Counted from the stretch's first letter, positions 52,516-63,236 are shown. The stretch is DNA of 64,000 nucleotides from Saccharomycopsis crataegensis (GCF_037102585.1 NW_027043829.1:1488001-1552000); one strand, 5' to 3'. The notes: generated by a model from the sequence alone, not told the origin. Translations and numbers: made by a program.

Positions 52516-53520
52516 TCAGACTTCACCTTCCCAAATGTATTTTGCTCTACCTTTTACTCCTTCGATCTTGGTTCGGAAAATTGATCCGCCTAGATCATCC
52601 GCAACACTCCCCAATTTTGAGGTATCATCAAGATTAAGATCAGCAGTAGAAACAAACAATTCATCCATATGTGCGCCTCCAATTGTCGGACAAGTGGTTC
52701 TTCTGGCAGGGTATGAATACTTATGTAAAAAGTGGCCTTCAGGGCTAACTTTTAAAATACCACTGCCATCCCAAAGTGCGATGTACAAGTTATCGGAATC
52801 ATCAATTGTCATACCGTCGAATTCAATATTAAGTCCTAATTTCTTTGATTCAAGGAATATTTCAGGATCAGAGATCGAATCAGTCGCCTTGTTATACTTG
52901 TACATGGTGACTTTAGTCATATCAACATGATAGAACTTGGTCAAATCCTTAGACCAGGCCATACCATTGGATATATTTAAATTGTCAAGCAACACTGTGA
53001 ATTTCTTAGTTTGGACGTCAAATTTTGCCAAGTAGCCTTCTGGCTTTAATTCGTGCTTAAAAGTGTTTGACATTATGCCAATCCAGAAGTTACCGCATGG
53101 ACTCATTTTAGAATCATTTGAGCGGTAAAATTCTCTCTTATCTTCAGGAATGAAGTCGAATTTATATTTATATTCAAAAGTGAGGGTCTTGAAATCAATC
53201 TTGGCAATACCTTGAGTTGCAGCAGCGACAATAATATCGATATCACTAGTCAAAGCAATTCCCCCAATTGTAGCAATAAATTCTTTATCATCTTCTTTAT
53301 ACTTGACAACTTCATGGGAATTGGCAATGGTGTTCAAATCAGATTCTGAATATTGCTGTTTCTTTCCCTTTGGCAATTCAACCCTATGGAGTTCTCCCTT
53401 AGCGATATCGATCCACAATAAAGAGTTGTTCTGTGGATTGTAAGTGGTCCCTTCAGACAATCGGGCCCCTGGACTTGTAAACAATGGCACTTCTGTCTCA
53501 GTATTATCGATCTTATCCAT
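52516..53520 (-). CDS. SMP-30/gluconolactonase/regucalcin family protein
   Basis: 334 residues from ATG 53520 (MDKIDNTETEVPLFTSPG). Six-bladed beta-propeller repeats are visible. The metal-binding residues of the family sit in GARLSEGTTYN (Glu), LNISNGMAWSKD (Asn) and the later DGMTIDDSDNLYIALWDG (Asp). Members are calcium- or zinc-dependent lactonases acting on sugar lactones such as gluconolactone; the true substrate here cannot be told from sequence. Complete and intronless. The upstream extension of the frame would start with TTG and is unlikely. Confidence 0.8.
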   Translation of the reverse strand: MDKIDNTETEVPLFTSPGARLSEGTTYNPQNNSLLWIDIAKGELHRVELPKGKKQQYSESDLNTIANSHEVVKYKEDDKEFIATIGGIALTSDIDIIVAAATQGIAKIDFKTLTFEYKYKFDFIPEDKREFYRSNDSKMSPCGNFWIGIMSNTFKHELKPEGYLAKFDVQTKKFTVLLDNLNISNGMAWSKDLTKFYHVDMTKVTMYKYNKATDSISDPEIFLESKKLGLNIEFDGMTIDDSDNLYIALWDGSGILKVSPEGHFLHKYSYPARRTTCPTIGGAHMDELFVSTADLNLDDTSKLGSVADDLGGSIFRTKIEGVKGRAKYIWEGEV

Positions 53521-54448
53521 ATTTAACAGCCTTGCTAATAATGCCAAGATAAATTGCAATTGCTACCAATTATTTAGAATTCTTTTGAAGTTTTGAAGAT
53601 TCAGTAAAAAAAGCAGGTCAATAACGGAATAAAAACTAGCTTCTATTCGATTTGCGGAACTACAATTGAAACAAAGATATTTAGAAATCGTAAGTTATAT
53701 GTAAAGGACAAAGACGAAAAAAAATAATCTAACAGTATGTTGTCTGTTCATGGGCTCATACCCACGTTGCAGCTGCAAATGCCAGCTAACGGATGAGCCA
53801 GGGCTTTTTTTTTCAATTGTCCATTCGCTAAAATTAAAATACCTTATTTTGTATCTATTTATTATCCAAAATATATAAAATATGTAAAATATTGCTATTC
53901 AATATCCCTAATGTATTACAGCCTCTCTTCATTTTTATATATACGTGTTATCACTAACAAAGTGCGTCACACAATTGATGTTACTACTGCTAGTCAAGTT
54001 TGTCTCATGGAACCAAGACAAAAATGAAAGGCGATAGCTTCCCTTATTTTAATATTCGTTTAGAACTATAAATTTCACTCCTCAATTAATATTGTCCTGG
54101 AACCAAAATTAGCTAACTACCCAATTTATAATGAACCAAATGCTGAGCGCTACAGGGTAGTACTATTTCACTTTTCAGTTATCAATCATGTCACAATTAA
54201 AAAAAAAAAAAAAAATCTAAACAAAAATATATTTAAGAGCTCCTGAATTTTCATTTGGTTTAAAAATTGATTCAGATTTAAAAGTAGTTGAATTATCAAG
54301 AATGTAAGATACGTTGTTCTAGTAAAATATGAAATAATAGTTGCACTGTAAAGAGTGCTTCGCTTACAGTTAAAATAGATAGAGATAATAACTAGATAAT
54401 ATTGCCGGTATTTGCCACCACTGTGGTATCCGGTTTGCCTATCCATTG
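53521..54448. promoter_or_regulatory. Promoter of the SMP-30 family gene
   Basis: About 930 bases before the inverted repeat. A less AT-rich patch at 53740-53805, followed by a T run, does not fold into anything I recognise. A poly-A tract lies at 54198-54215. No gene or clear binding site can be supported. Confidence 0.4.
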
Positions 54449-54953
54449 AAATTTATAGTAATATAGTCGTAAAGAAATCTGTAGCTTATTTAAGATATAA
54501 AAAGATAATTAAAAAAATAAATCGGGATGTAGAACCCGTCCATATATAATAAATAGAATAAGAGTGGGAGGGTGTTTAGATGCAGTATATAATAGGCAAT
54601 AATGGAATAATAAAGATAATGAAGGGTAAAAAAATAAAGTAGATAGTAATTTACAGCTAAATTCAACAATGATAATGAGGTTTTTGTAATTATTGAGTCT
54701 CTGTATGTTTTAGTAATAACAACAAATAGTGATTGGGTTATAAATGTAGTGCGCTTAGCACCTTGATATATGTCTCATCTGTGGCTGATAAAAAAACAAA
54801 AACTAACACATCAGCCGGCCTAGTATAGTGGTCAGTACGAGTCGTTGTGGCCGACTAGACCCAGGTTCGATTCCTGGGGCCGGCATTAAAAATTTTTTTT
54901 TTGCATCAACTTTTTCTAACTATATAGATTTCATTCTCTTTTAAATTGCAAAG
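54449..54953. repeat. Inverted repeat arm B (tRNA-His with LTR-like flank), empty Ty3 site
   Basis: Reverse complement of 32037-32186 plus 37152-37515. The LTR-like part (54449-54812) is about 99 percent identical to arm A, the tRNA is identical and the 3' flank (54886-54953) about 94 percent. At 54804-54808 it has a single ACTAA (TTAGT on the other strand), the exact target that the Ty3/gypsy element duplicated in arm A, so this arm shows the site before insertion. Confidence 0.9.
54814..54885 (+). tRNA. tRNA-His (GUG), second copy
   Basis: Same 72-base sequence as the minus-strand gene at 32103-32174: acceptor GCCGGCC/GGCCGGC, anticodon GTG, T loop TTCGATT, no intron. A T-rich terminator follows at 54891-54902. 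Confidence 0.95.
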
Positions 54954-55376
54954 AATATACTATCAGTGTCTTTTAGAAAAATTCTGAAAATTAGTTCATC
55001 ACTGTTTACATTTAATCTTGATACATCACCTTTGTTTATAATCTCCACCTTAAATAAGGATTTTTGGAATTTTTCATCATAGAAAGCTGTATAGGCAAGA
55101 TATTTTATATCACTCAACGTTAAACTCCCCAAACGTCCAAACAAAATTACAGAGAAAAAGCCTCCTCTGCTTCTCACATAGTAAAAAATTAATGAAGAAA
55201 TCGTAAGATTTTATATAAAAATCCATCAAACGCCGACTAGACAAGTAAACAATTAAAGAATAATATTAAAAAGAAATAATGTGGAACGTGAACAAACAAA
55301 CAAAAAAAAAAAAAAAGAAGAAGAAAAAGAAAAACAAGCAAAGGGAATTACAATAATTCACTTACCTAATATAGCC
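54954..55376. other. FET3 3' flank
   Basis: AT-rich spacer with A runs near 55301-55317. A 78-codon minus-strand frame (54941-55177) overlaps it; it starts with GTG and has no recognisable match. Confidence 0.4.
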
Positions 55377-57347
55377 TTATTTTTTGCTGTTAGGACCGGA
55401 TGATTCAATTTCAGTTACACTGGAATTTTCATCGGCTTCTTCGACTTCTTCTATATTAAGATCCAAATCTTGAGCAACTTTAGCTTCAATGTTCTTAATA
55501 TCTGACAAACCGTATAAGGCAATGGCACCAATACCCAAAACACCAGCAAGACAAGAGAAGACCATGGCAACAATACCTCTGGCGGTGAATCCATCTGGCA
55601 ATGGAGCAACTTGGACGTTTTCGCCGGTCAAATCAAAGTAGTCAACAGAGTTATTAGCGGCGTTACCGGTAAGACTGATGCCTTGCTTTTCACAAACTCT
55701 CTTGTAGTCATCGGACAATTGTTGACGAGAGTCACTCTGAATACCTTCAGGGTCTTCGATCAACACAATAGCCAAACCTTGAGACAAATGCCATTCAATA
55801 TGACAGTGGAAGAACCAAACACCAGGGTTATTGGCCTTGAATCTCACGACGAAGTATGACTGAGGTCTAACGTAGAAAGTGTCTCTCATCATTGGGTAAT
55901 CATTGACATCGCTAGTGAAGTTAGATGAGTCATATGGAATAGGATCAGCTTCATCGGAATAATCTGGACCTCTAATAACTGCTTGGAAAGTGTGACCGTG
56001 AAGATGGAAAGGATGGGTACCAGTGTCCTGGTTATTCAAAACAATTTGAACGATTTCATCCTTTTTCAAGACGAATGAGTTGGTGTTAGTACCGTAAACG
56101 ATTGGGTTTGTGGCGTTTTCACCAGCAGATAAAACGGTATTCAAAATTGGAACCTTTGGAGGGGTAAAAGTGATGTTGTTGAAGAAAGCATAGTTGACAC
56201 CGTTACCCAAGTTGTTCATGGTGACGTTGACTTCAATTTGGTAATCATAGTCATCGTACAAAATTTCCTTGTTAAGTGGTTGCAAATAAAAGTCATCCAA
56301 TATATCATAGTCGTCACTTTCAATGATATAATCACCAGCTCTTGCGGCATCCGCATTATAGACAATTTGGTTGGTGACATTATGGGAGAAAGTACCAGGA
56401 ACATCCAACATACCTTCATCGACCCCTTGGACAAACGCATAATTCTGGGAATCATCAGACTTGGTGGTGATCAACACGGTATAACGTTGGGCGACTGTAA
56501 TATAAAGAACATCGGTAACGTTTGGTTCGACACGAACCCCATCAACTTCAACGACAGTGAATACATGGTCTTCCATGTATAAGTACTGAGACACAAATGC
56601 ACCAATATTGATAATACGCACCAAGTAAGTGGTGTTTGGTTGAACTTGCCAGGTACTGTTGAATGTATCGTTGAACAATAAGTTATCAGGGATTGGTTCA
56701 GCACCAGTAGGGTTGTTAACGTTCAAGAATGACTTATCCAAGACACCTGAAAGGGTGTGGTACCATTCGGAAATGGTCAAAACGACTTCTTCGTCATAAT
56801 CCCAAACTTCGGTATCTGTGTCATCGTGAATGATAAAAGCACCTCTGAAACCATCACCATATTGACCCTTGGTGTGGGAATGGTACCAGAAAGCACCAGC
56901 TTGGTCAGGGACGGTGAAGTTGTACAACATTGTTTCGTTAGGAGGAATTGGACATTGGTTGATCATTTCTGGGCCATCGAATTGGGCTGAACCATGCTGG
57001 AACAAACCGTGGACGTGCAAAGAGGTGTTTTGATCTGGTAACTTGTTGGTAACGTAGATTAAGACTCTGTCACCCCTGTTGACGTGGATATCAGGACATG
57101 GCCATGTGTTATTGAGACCAACTACGGTTCTATTAAATCCATCTGGAGAGGCGTAGAAATAGGTGACATCGAAATAGAATGTTTTTGTTTCACCACTGGT
57201 GTAGGAGATATTGGTCAAGTCATAATACTCTACCGACCCGATAGTTGAGTTGAAGGTAGAGTTAACGAGACTGGCGTCGCCAGCAGAAAAAACAAGATTG
57301 AACAACCCTACAAGGGTTATCAAGAATTGAAATCTATAGGAAATCAT
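55377..57347 (-). CDS. Cell-surface multicopper ferroxidase (FET3 family)
   Basis: 656 residues. Signal peptide at 1-21 (FQFLITLVGLFNLVFSAG), then three cupredoxin domains. The copper ligands are complete: LHVHGLFQHG and FWYHSHTKGQYGDG in domain 1, HPFHLHGHTF and FFHCHIEWHLSQGLAIV in domain 3. A single membrane anchor lies near 595-618 (IVAMVFSCLAGVLGIGAIALY), and the tail is acidic and cytosolic. Many N-glycosylation sites are present. Fet3 oxidises Fe(II) for uptake with the Ftr1 permease at the plasma membrane. CTG-clade yeasts have several paralogues (FET3, FET31, FET34), which I cannot separate here. Confidence 0.88.
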   Translation of the reverse strand: MISYRFQFLITLVGLFNLVFSAGDASLVNSTFNSTIGSVEYYDLTNISYTSGETKTFYFDVTYFYASPDGFNRTVVGLNNTWPCPDIHVNRGDRVLIYVTNKLPDQNTSLHVHGLFQHGSAQFDGPEMINQCPIPPNETMLYNFTVPDQAGAFWYHSHTKGQYGDGFRGAFIIHDDTDTEVWDYDEEVVLTISEWYHTLSGVLDKSFLNVNNPTGAEPIPDNLLFNDTFNSTWQVQPNTTYLVRIINIGAFVSQYLYMEDHVFTVVEVDGVRVEPNVTDVLYITVAQRYTVLITTKSDDSQNYAFVQGVDEGMLDVPGTFSHNVTNQIVYNADAARAGDYIIESDDYDILDDFYLQPLNKEILYDDYDYQIEVNVTMNNLGNGVNYAFFNNITFTPPKVPILNTVLSAGENATNPIVYGTNTNSFVLKKDEIVQIVLNNQDTGTHPFHLHGHTFQAVIRGPDYSDEADPIPYDSSNFTSDVNDYPMMRDTFYVRPQSYFVVRFKANNPGVWFFHCHIEWHLSQGLAIVLIEDPEGIQSDSRQQLSDDYKRVCEKQGISLTGNAANNSVDYFDLTGENVQVAPLPDGFTARGIVAMVFSCLAGVLGIGAIALYGLSDIKNIEAKVAQDLDLNIEEVEEADENSSVTEIESSGPNSKK

Positions 57348-59002
57348 GCTGCTGAGTGTCCCTATGGATATATATATAATCCTTTCCTTTTTTTTTTTTT
57401 TTTTTTTTAAGAATTAGAAGAGTAAAGTAGCGAATGGTGGGAATATCTTACTTTATATACCCCCTGGGATGAATGACTGAACTATATCAAATTTTGCAAT
57501 TTGGACCCCTATCGATTTTTTTTTTACTTTTTCCATTTTTGCTGTTGCAGATTATTCACGGAATAAGCTTTGCATTTAAATTTTTTTTTAAATCACTCAC
57601 ATTATATTGGGGTTATTTGGGCTCCTTGTTGACCCACGAGGGCTGAAATGATAAGGTGTTACAGAGAATAGAGTGTAAGTCTTGGTGTTTTCCTTGACAA
57701 GGTATAAAGAAGAATATGGCATAAAGAAATATAAAGAAAAAGAACGATGACATAATAAAACTGGAGTAGAGAATCTTTGACTAGCGTGAGAAAGTAAGTG
57801 ACACCCCCACTCTACAATAAATCTCATCATAATGTTGTATGGGCGAATGTTTTATTTTAATTTTCAGTGAATTAATAATATGGGATATTATATATTATAT
57901 ATTATATATTACGTAGTATATAGATACCATATAAATTATTGCTGGGGTAGCATATTCTGGAGATGAAAACGATGGTGAGTCTTTGTAACTACTGATGGCG
58001 ATTGATTAGATAGATAGACACACACCACCCACCGCCCACTGGAAAATTTTTATTTTGCGAAACACCCAGAAATAACGCCACTTGAGTGTTTGTTGATGGG
58101 ATCGATTAGATTAACCCCATTTGCCGTTCTTTTAGTGGCATTTAAAGTTAGTCTCTACCTCGGCCGGCAGCGGTGTCTTACCCATGCTTGGGACCCCCCT
58201 TCTTGCTCCATTGGTAACACGGGGGGTGTGCTGTGCCCTAGCGGCACTTATACCTACCAGGGAGCCTATTATTAGTTTACATATTTTTGTCCTTTTATTA
58301 TCTTTACTTTTGGTTGGCTCCGAGAACCCATCAATACTGCGTTTCCATGTAGCATATTCCATCACTTCAACGTCTTCAATGAACAATTTTCGAAGGCTGT
58401 CTTCATACAAATGTAAATAAGATAATGATAATGATAACATTTCATAATTGGAAGAATATAGCCTATGCCGCTTATTATGGAAGCATCTATCTTTAGCCAG
58501 TTTTTTTTTTTCAAACATTGTTCTTTCTTTCCTCTATCTTGCAAATAAGATAGCTTTTCTGAACGCTCATTCTGCATCCCTCCATTACATACAATAAATG
58601 CTTTGGATTCACTAGCAAATGGCAAAAGTTATCAACGACCTGTTCGTGTTTACATCAAAGCGTTATCATAAAATTGTTCTGAAAACCCAACATCATTCAT
58701 TCATGTTCAAGTGGCGTCAAATATATAGAACTATAGTTATTGTCATGTTATCTTTCATCACGTGTATATATTTTACCTGTCTTCCTTCCCAATTGCATTA
58801 TATTATGCCAGCATATCATCAATTCTACTCAGGAAAAATATTATATCCAACCATTAAAGAAGAAATAATTACATTCATGACGTGCTATATATATACAAAC
58901 TAAGAAGAATACATCATGATTTCCTATGGTACAAACAGCGTGGGTAAAATTTAGTAGCATCTCTCTATTCTAATATTCCAAGCAAAAAGTAAGAGACTTC
59001 AT
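57348..59002. promoter_or_regulatory. Long FET3 promoter and adjoining region with a GC-rich patch
   Basis: 1.65 kb upstream of the FET3-type gene. Candidate iron-regulation sites near the start are TGATAAG at 57649-57655 (a GATA-factor site) and ATTGG at 57606-57610 (CCAAT on the gene strand). A GC-rich patch at 58155-58275 stands out from its AT-rich surroundings, with GGGACCCCCC and CACGGGGGG runs; the translations there are poor. The rest is AT-rich and a T run lies at 57390-57409. No tRNA-like motif is seen. The TF assignments are guesses from short motifs. Confidence 0.35.
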
Positions 59003-59372
59003 CTATTGTTGGAGTTTTGAAAGACTAATGCATATTTAGTTAGTATATTGACTTATCATCATGAAAAATAAAAACAGATGAATTCAGTACGATTCAACAG
59101 TGAAGATGATAAATAATTAATACTCACTTGTTAACCACCTTTGTGTTGGTATCCAAGAATCTGTGCAAACAACCCTTCAAGCATTGTTCTTCATTTGGGG
59201 TGACCATTGGACCTTCGATCTTGTCGATACATCTCTTGAAGCACAAGTCATTGAACTTGTGGATAGATTGTTGAAATTTAGATTTGCTGTTTTCGGTTTC
59301 CAACCAGGCCATCAACTCTTTTCTGGATTCAACATCCAAACTTGCCAAATCAGCTTGAAAACTTTCAGACAT
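59003..59372 (-). CDS. TIM8: Small TIM chaperone Tim8
   Basis: Two exons: 59372-59128 and 59024-59003. Donor GTGAGT at 59127, branch TACTAAC at 59045-59039 and acceptor CATTAG ending at 59025; intron 103 nt. The last exon is only 22 nt. Splicing replaces the unspliced end VVNK with VVNNLSKLQQ, in line with the VNGLQNTR end of S. cerevisiae Tim8, and gives 88 residues (yeast 87). The twin CX3C motifs are CFKRC and CLKGC. Tim8 with Tim13 chaperones hydrophobic precursors such as Tim23 across the mitochondrial intermembrane space. Confidence 0.88.
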
Positions 59373-59852
59373 TTTTAATCAATTAATATATGTATATATC
59401 TTTGTATGAATCTACCGGTTCTTCTCCACTTCCGCGATGTCCTTTTTGGAATTTTTTTTTGGAATTTTTTTGTTGGAAGGACGATAGAAAGCCTACCCGG
59501 ATATGAAATCAAGAAAAGAACCCATCCGCATAGGCCACGATATACCAACAGTATGGGTCATCTCGTTAATATATCAGTTCGCCACTTTCCTTACAAATTA
59601 TATTGCAGTTTCTGGCCGTTCAATTTTTTAAAACTTTATTTTCTTCTCTTAGACTTTTAAAGCTAAATATCTCTTGTTTCTCATTTCCAGTTTCTACAAA
59701 TCAACATTGTTGTGTCTATCGAGTTTTTGGTCATTGCATACTAACAATGCTATTGATCCCGCTTTATTGAAAAACAAGACAGTTTCTCGATCACTAAACC
59801 TTTTCAATATATTTAATTTTTATTTATTCCCTCTGAATATCTGTTCCATGGC
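59373..59852. promoter_or_regulatory. Divergent TIM8/ATG101 promoter
   Basis: The 480-base gap separates two divergent starts. It contains T runs near 59451-59470 but no recognisable binding site. Open frames that cross it (for example from 59406) look unlike proteins. Confidence 0.4.
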
Positions 59853-60905
59853 ATGTCATCGCAACATCATCATTATCACCACCACCGTTATTCGTTTATG
59901 TTCAAGGTTGACAAGGCCTTGTTTCTCGATGCTGCAAAGGGAATCCTCTGGACAATCTTGTTCCAAAGAATGTTTGGTACCATCTTTCCACAAACCAAAG
60001 AGTTCTTGGAAGTCTCTTACCCATGGTGCGACTTACCGGAATTGAATGATTTAATTGATACCAAGCTCCGAAGGATTTGCAATTCTTTAGAAAATTATTT
60101 TGAAATATCAAGCTTGAGCAGCGATTCATCGTACGAGTCTCTAGATATTGAAGGGTCATTGACATATAATAATGAAAATAATAATCCCAGCGGCTCCGAA
60201 ATCAATAATAATTCCAGTAACAATGTGAGTGGTTTCAATTCTTCTCAAGAAGAAGAACAAGAAGAACACCAGAAGATACGACAGTACCTGATTATTATCA
60301 AGTTCTTTGAACCACAGAACATAAGCTCACAACAACGACAGCCAAGACAACCACAACAGAAACAGAATACTGCTGGCAATGATATTACTACTCTCATTAC
60401 ACCTTACAAAAATAGAGAACCCTACACATCGAAAACCCCTAAATTAAAATTAATACCTAAATTCCCTTACTCCTTAACCACACCCGCTACGAACAACAGG
60501 CCAATGTCTCCAATTCATGAGACCACCCATCCGGAACCACTGTCATATAGCAAATATTGGGAATCATGGACCATTAATTTTCAAATATCCGATCACAAGA
60601 TCACCGATGATGATGATGATGAACTGAATAGACACAATAAAACTGAGTATTTGAATGTTGTGCGAAGTCAGTTCAAGTCTGTGTTATTTAGGATTGTTCA
60701 GTACTCCACTGTTGAATTAGACAGTATCCCTCCAATTTATTCAACATCATATGCTCCACACCCCTTTGATATCATAGTTGTTTCTAACAATCCACGTCAT
60801 CGCACAAAATCCCATGAAACACACTCCAAACAAAAACAGAATATCATAAAAAATAATATCTCTGACTGGGGATTCTATTTGAAAAGATTGTTTCCTGAAC
60901 ATTGA
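59853..60905 (+). CDS. ATG101: Autophagy-initiation HORMA protein Atg101
   Basis: 350 residues. After a His-rich start (SSQHHHYHHHR), the HORMA core opens with DAAKGILWTILFQRMFG, matching the helix of Atg101 that reads AMLAVLHTVLLHR in human and VLLQVIFFHRLF in S. pombe. TIFPQTKEFLEVSYP and ELNDLIDTKL follow, then, after Asn/Ser/Gln-rich inserts (about 95-195), KYWESWTINFQI (Trp-x-x-Trp near the conserved strand) and the closing DSIPPIYSTSYAPHPFDIIV. Atg101 pairs with Atg13 in the Atg1/ULK complex. S. cerevisiae lacks it. The inserts make this version about 130 residues longer than human ATG101 (218). ATG at 59898 is an alternative start. Confidence 0.8.
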   Translation: MSSQHHHYHHHRYSFMFKVDKALFLDAAKGILWTILFQRMFGTIFPQTKEFLEVSYPWCDLPELNDLIDTKLRRICNSLENYFEISSLSSDSSYESLDIEGSLTYNNENNNPSGSEINNNSSNNVSGFNSSQEEEQEEHQKIRQYLIIIKFFEPQNISSQQRQPRQPQQKQNTAGNDITTLITPYKNREPYTSKTPKLKLIPKFPYSLTTPATNNRPMSPIHETTHPEPLSYSKYWESWTINFQISDHKITDDDDDELNRHNKTEYLNVVRSQFKSVLFRIVQYSTVELDSIPPIYSTSYAPHPFDIIVVSNNPRHRTKSHETHSKQKQNIIKNNISDWGFYLKRLFPEH

Positions 60906-61208
60906 CGATGGAAAAAAAAAAACAAAAAAAACAACAGACAATTCTTTTGGATATTTTGGATTACATATCTCTCTATTATTTCAACCAATTACAAAAGTTT
61001 TTGTTTATATATTTTTACATAGTTATATAAATTGCATAATAAAATATTCATTAAAGAGAGTCTTATCAGTAAACCAAGAAGAAAATTTTTAAATAGAATA
61101 ATGATAAAAATTGAAAAAAGTATATAAAATCATTAAAAAAAAACAACCGTTCACCCAAATAAAAGATAACAAAAGAAAAGCAAAATATTTATCAATTCAT
61201 GATCTCGA
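60906..61208. other. Convergent gap after ATG101
   Basis: AT-rich 3' flanks of ATG101 and the BAR-SH3 gene. Nothing else is visible. Confidence 0.5.
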
Positions 61209-62576
61209 TCAAATTCTTTCAACATAATTTGCAGGAATCATTCCAATTTCTCCTTCAGAGTTTCTACATTTCCACCAATTGTTGTCAGTTTTATTTAATA
61301 CCATAATTTCCTCTCCTTTAGAAAGTGCTAAATCGTTCTCCTGCTCTGGCTTGAAATCGAAGAGAACTTTATATTTATCAATCGCAGTACCAGATTCGTA
61401 TAAATCAAATGACCTTTCAGAAATATCCAAAGAATCTATGGGAGGAGTATCTGAATTTGTCAAATCTTGTAAATAACTCTTTGAATAATTGATAATAGAT
61501 AATTTTTGAATCTCTTGATTAACAGGTCTAACTTTTGCATAGAAATCGTTCACTACTTCTTCACATTCTCCTAAATTGAATTTATCTTGTGTAATACCAT
61601 AATCTGATTTCATCAAATTAACAGTTTGGAAATATTGATAACTAACGACATCAAAAGACCAAAAAATAATGTCAGTTAATGGGGTCATAATTTGACTAAT
61701 CATTAGGAAAAAATATGGCAATTCACGTTTCATGGTCTCATTGAGCCTAGTATACTTTTCTGTAGCAGCTTCGAGTTTGTGTTCCAAAGTCAATTTATGC
61801 TCTTCATTCTTTGCCGTGAGCTCCGGCTTACTAGATAATTTATCCAAAGACTTTTGGTGTTTGTCAATATCCAATAGGTCCAATTCTCTTTCTTTGGAAT
61901 TTTTTTTGATTTTTTTGATCATGTTCAAAATCTCATGGACGGTTTTTGTCAACTTCTCTTCTAATTGCTGCAATTCCAAAATTATCGCTGGAGACATATC
62001 GGTGGTTGTTTGCAAATATTTTTCGATAATTTCACGTTTACTTGCTTCATATTCAAATCTCTCTATTTCCTCCGCAGTTTGGAAAGGGGCATACTCATTT
62101 TGTGTGCCATCCTCGTTTTCGTCTTTCGCTTCATCAATTGATGCTTGGAGAATAGCAAGGCAGTCTTTGGCAATTTCTTGGCAATGATTCAAAAAACTCT
62201 TGTGAGATTTCACATTTACTGACGTTTCCCTAACAAGCTGGTTTAGTCTATTCTCGGTATCAATCAATTTTTTATATAATTCATCAAATTCGATATCGAC
62301 AGTATGGGAACCAATGTTTGCTTTCTTGCTAATGATTTGCGGAGCCTTTCACAAGAAGTCCAATGTTAGTAAGAGATACTTCTCTCAAAATGTTTTATGA
62401 AATTGAAACTTAAAAGATAAAAAAAAAAAAAAGTGGAATGAATGATATGCCTCGGTTTCTAATATTTGGCAATAACTCACTCTAACAACAGTTCTCTTCA
62501 CATCTGTCAAATCGATATCCGGCTTGTGGATATTTTTCAAATGTTCGGACGTGAATTCTTTGAATTTGGCAGCCAT
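61209..62576 (-). CDS. BAR-SH3 endocytosis protein, Rvs167/amphiphysin-like
   Basis: Exons 62576-62481 and 62345-61209. Donor GTGAGT at 62480, branch TACTAAC and an AAG acceptor ending at 62346; intron 135 nt. The join gives DLTDVKRTVVR|APQIISKKANIGSHT, matching the amphipathic start of N-BAR proteins. The spliced protein has 410 residues. A BAR domain of coiled-coil helices fills about 35-310 (KELDLLDIDKH-like motif near residue 190), and an SH3 domain the last 60 (KVLFDFKPEQENDLAL, NWWKCRNSEGEIGMIPANYV). Such proteins bend membranes at endocytic sites with Rvs161. It lacks the long Gly/Pro/Ala linker of Rvs167, so it is likely one of the shorter paralogues of CTG-clade yeasts. Confidence 0.75.
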
Positions 62577-63236
62577 TGTTTAAATGAGAGAAACAGCGGA
62601 TCACTAGGTGGTATAAGACACAAACAAAGAATAGTCCACTATCTTATTTTCAATAAATATCGATAGAAAGTACATCACAGTAATTATATAATTGTTCCTC
62701 CCGAGATTTCCTTTTTGTGCCCCAACACCCCCACCTATCAAAAAAATATCCGTGCAGAGGGGGTGTCCTGTTCTTCCAAAATGAATGATTATACAGAAAC
62801 CACGCGGAGCTTGGGCAAACAACGAATATAGCAACGTTCGAAATATATCAGACTGTTAACACATCCTTAGTCCATTTTGAACATCTTGTGTCAAAATTTG
62901 AGTGTAAACTTTACGCTACTACATTTTCAGCTATTGTTAATGTATACATTAATTATAATTAGTAGCTGGCCAGCCAAATACGGGCAGATGCGTGAAACAC
63001 CCCCTTTATAAACAGGGCTGTTTAATTCAAAAAGATTATTTTGCAAAGCCCCCATAAAATTGTCACACACCACGACTTCCTAAAAAACCCACTGAAAATA
63101 GAAAATAACAGGAAAGAAAGAGGTTTTTTTTTTTTCGTTTTTAGTCTCTCCCTCAGTTTTCCTCAAGGTTGGTTTTTGCGGTTTCTAGTTCTCATCGTTC
63201 ATTTTCGTATCTTACATACAATCATTCACAACCACA
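62577..63236. promoter_or_regulatory. Divergent promoter of the BAR-SH3 and mannosyltransferase genes
   Basis: Two divergent starts share this 660-base gap. CCCCC-containing patches near 62724-62733 and 62757-62765 resemble stress-response (CCCCT) sites, though none is proven. A T run lies near 63122-63135. Confidence 0.35.

Noticed and set aside
54941-55177. Minus-strand 78-codon frame near arm B that reads somewhat like protein
   Set aside because: It begins at GTG, has no ATG upstream, no recognisable match, and ends inside the repeat. It could be a gene remnant at a duplication edge but cannot be supported.
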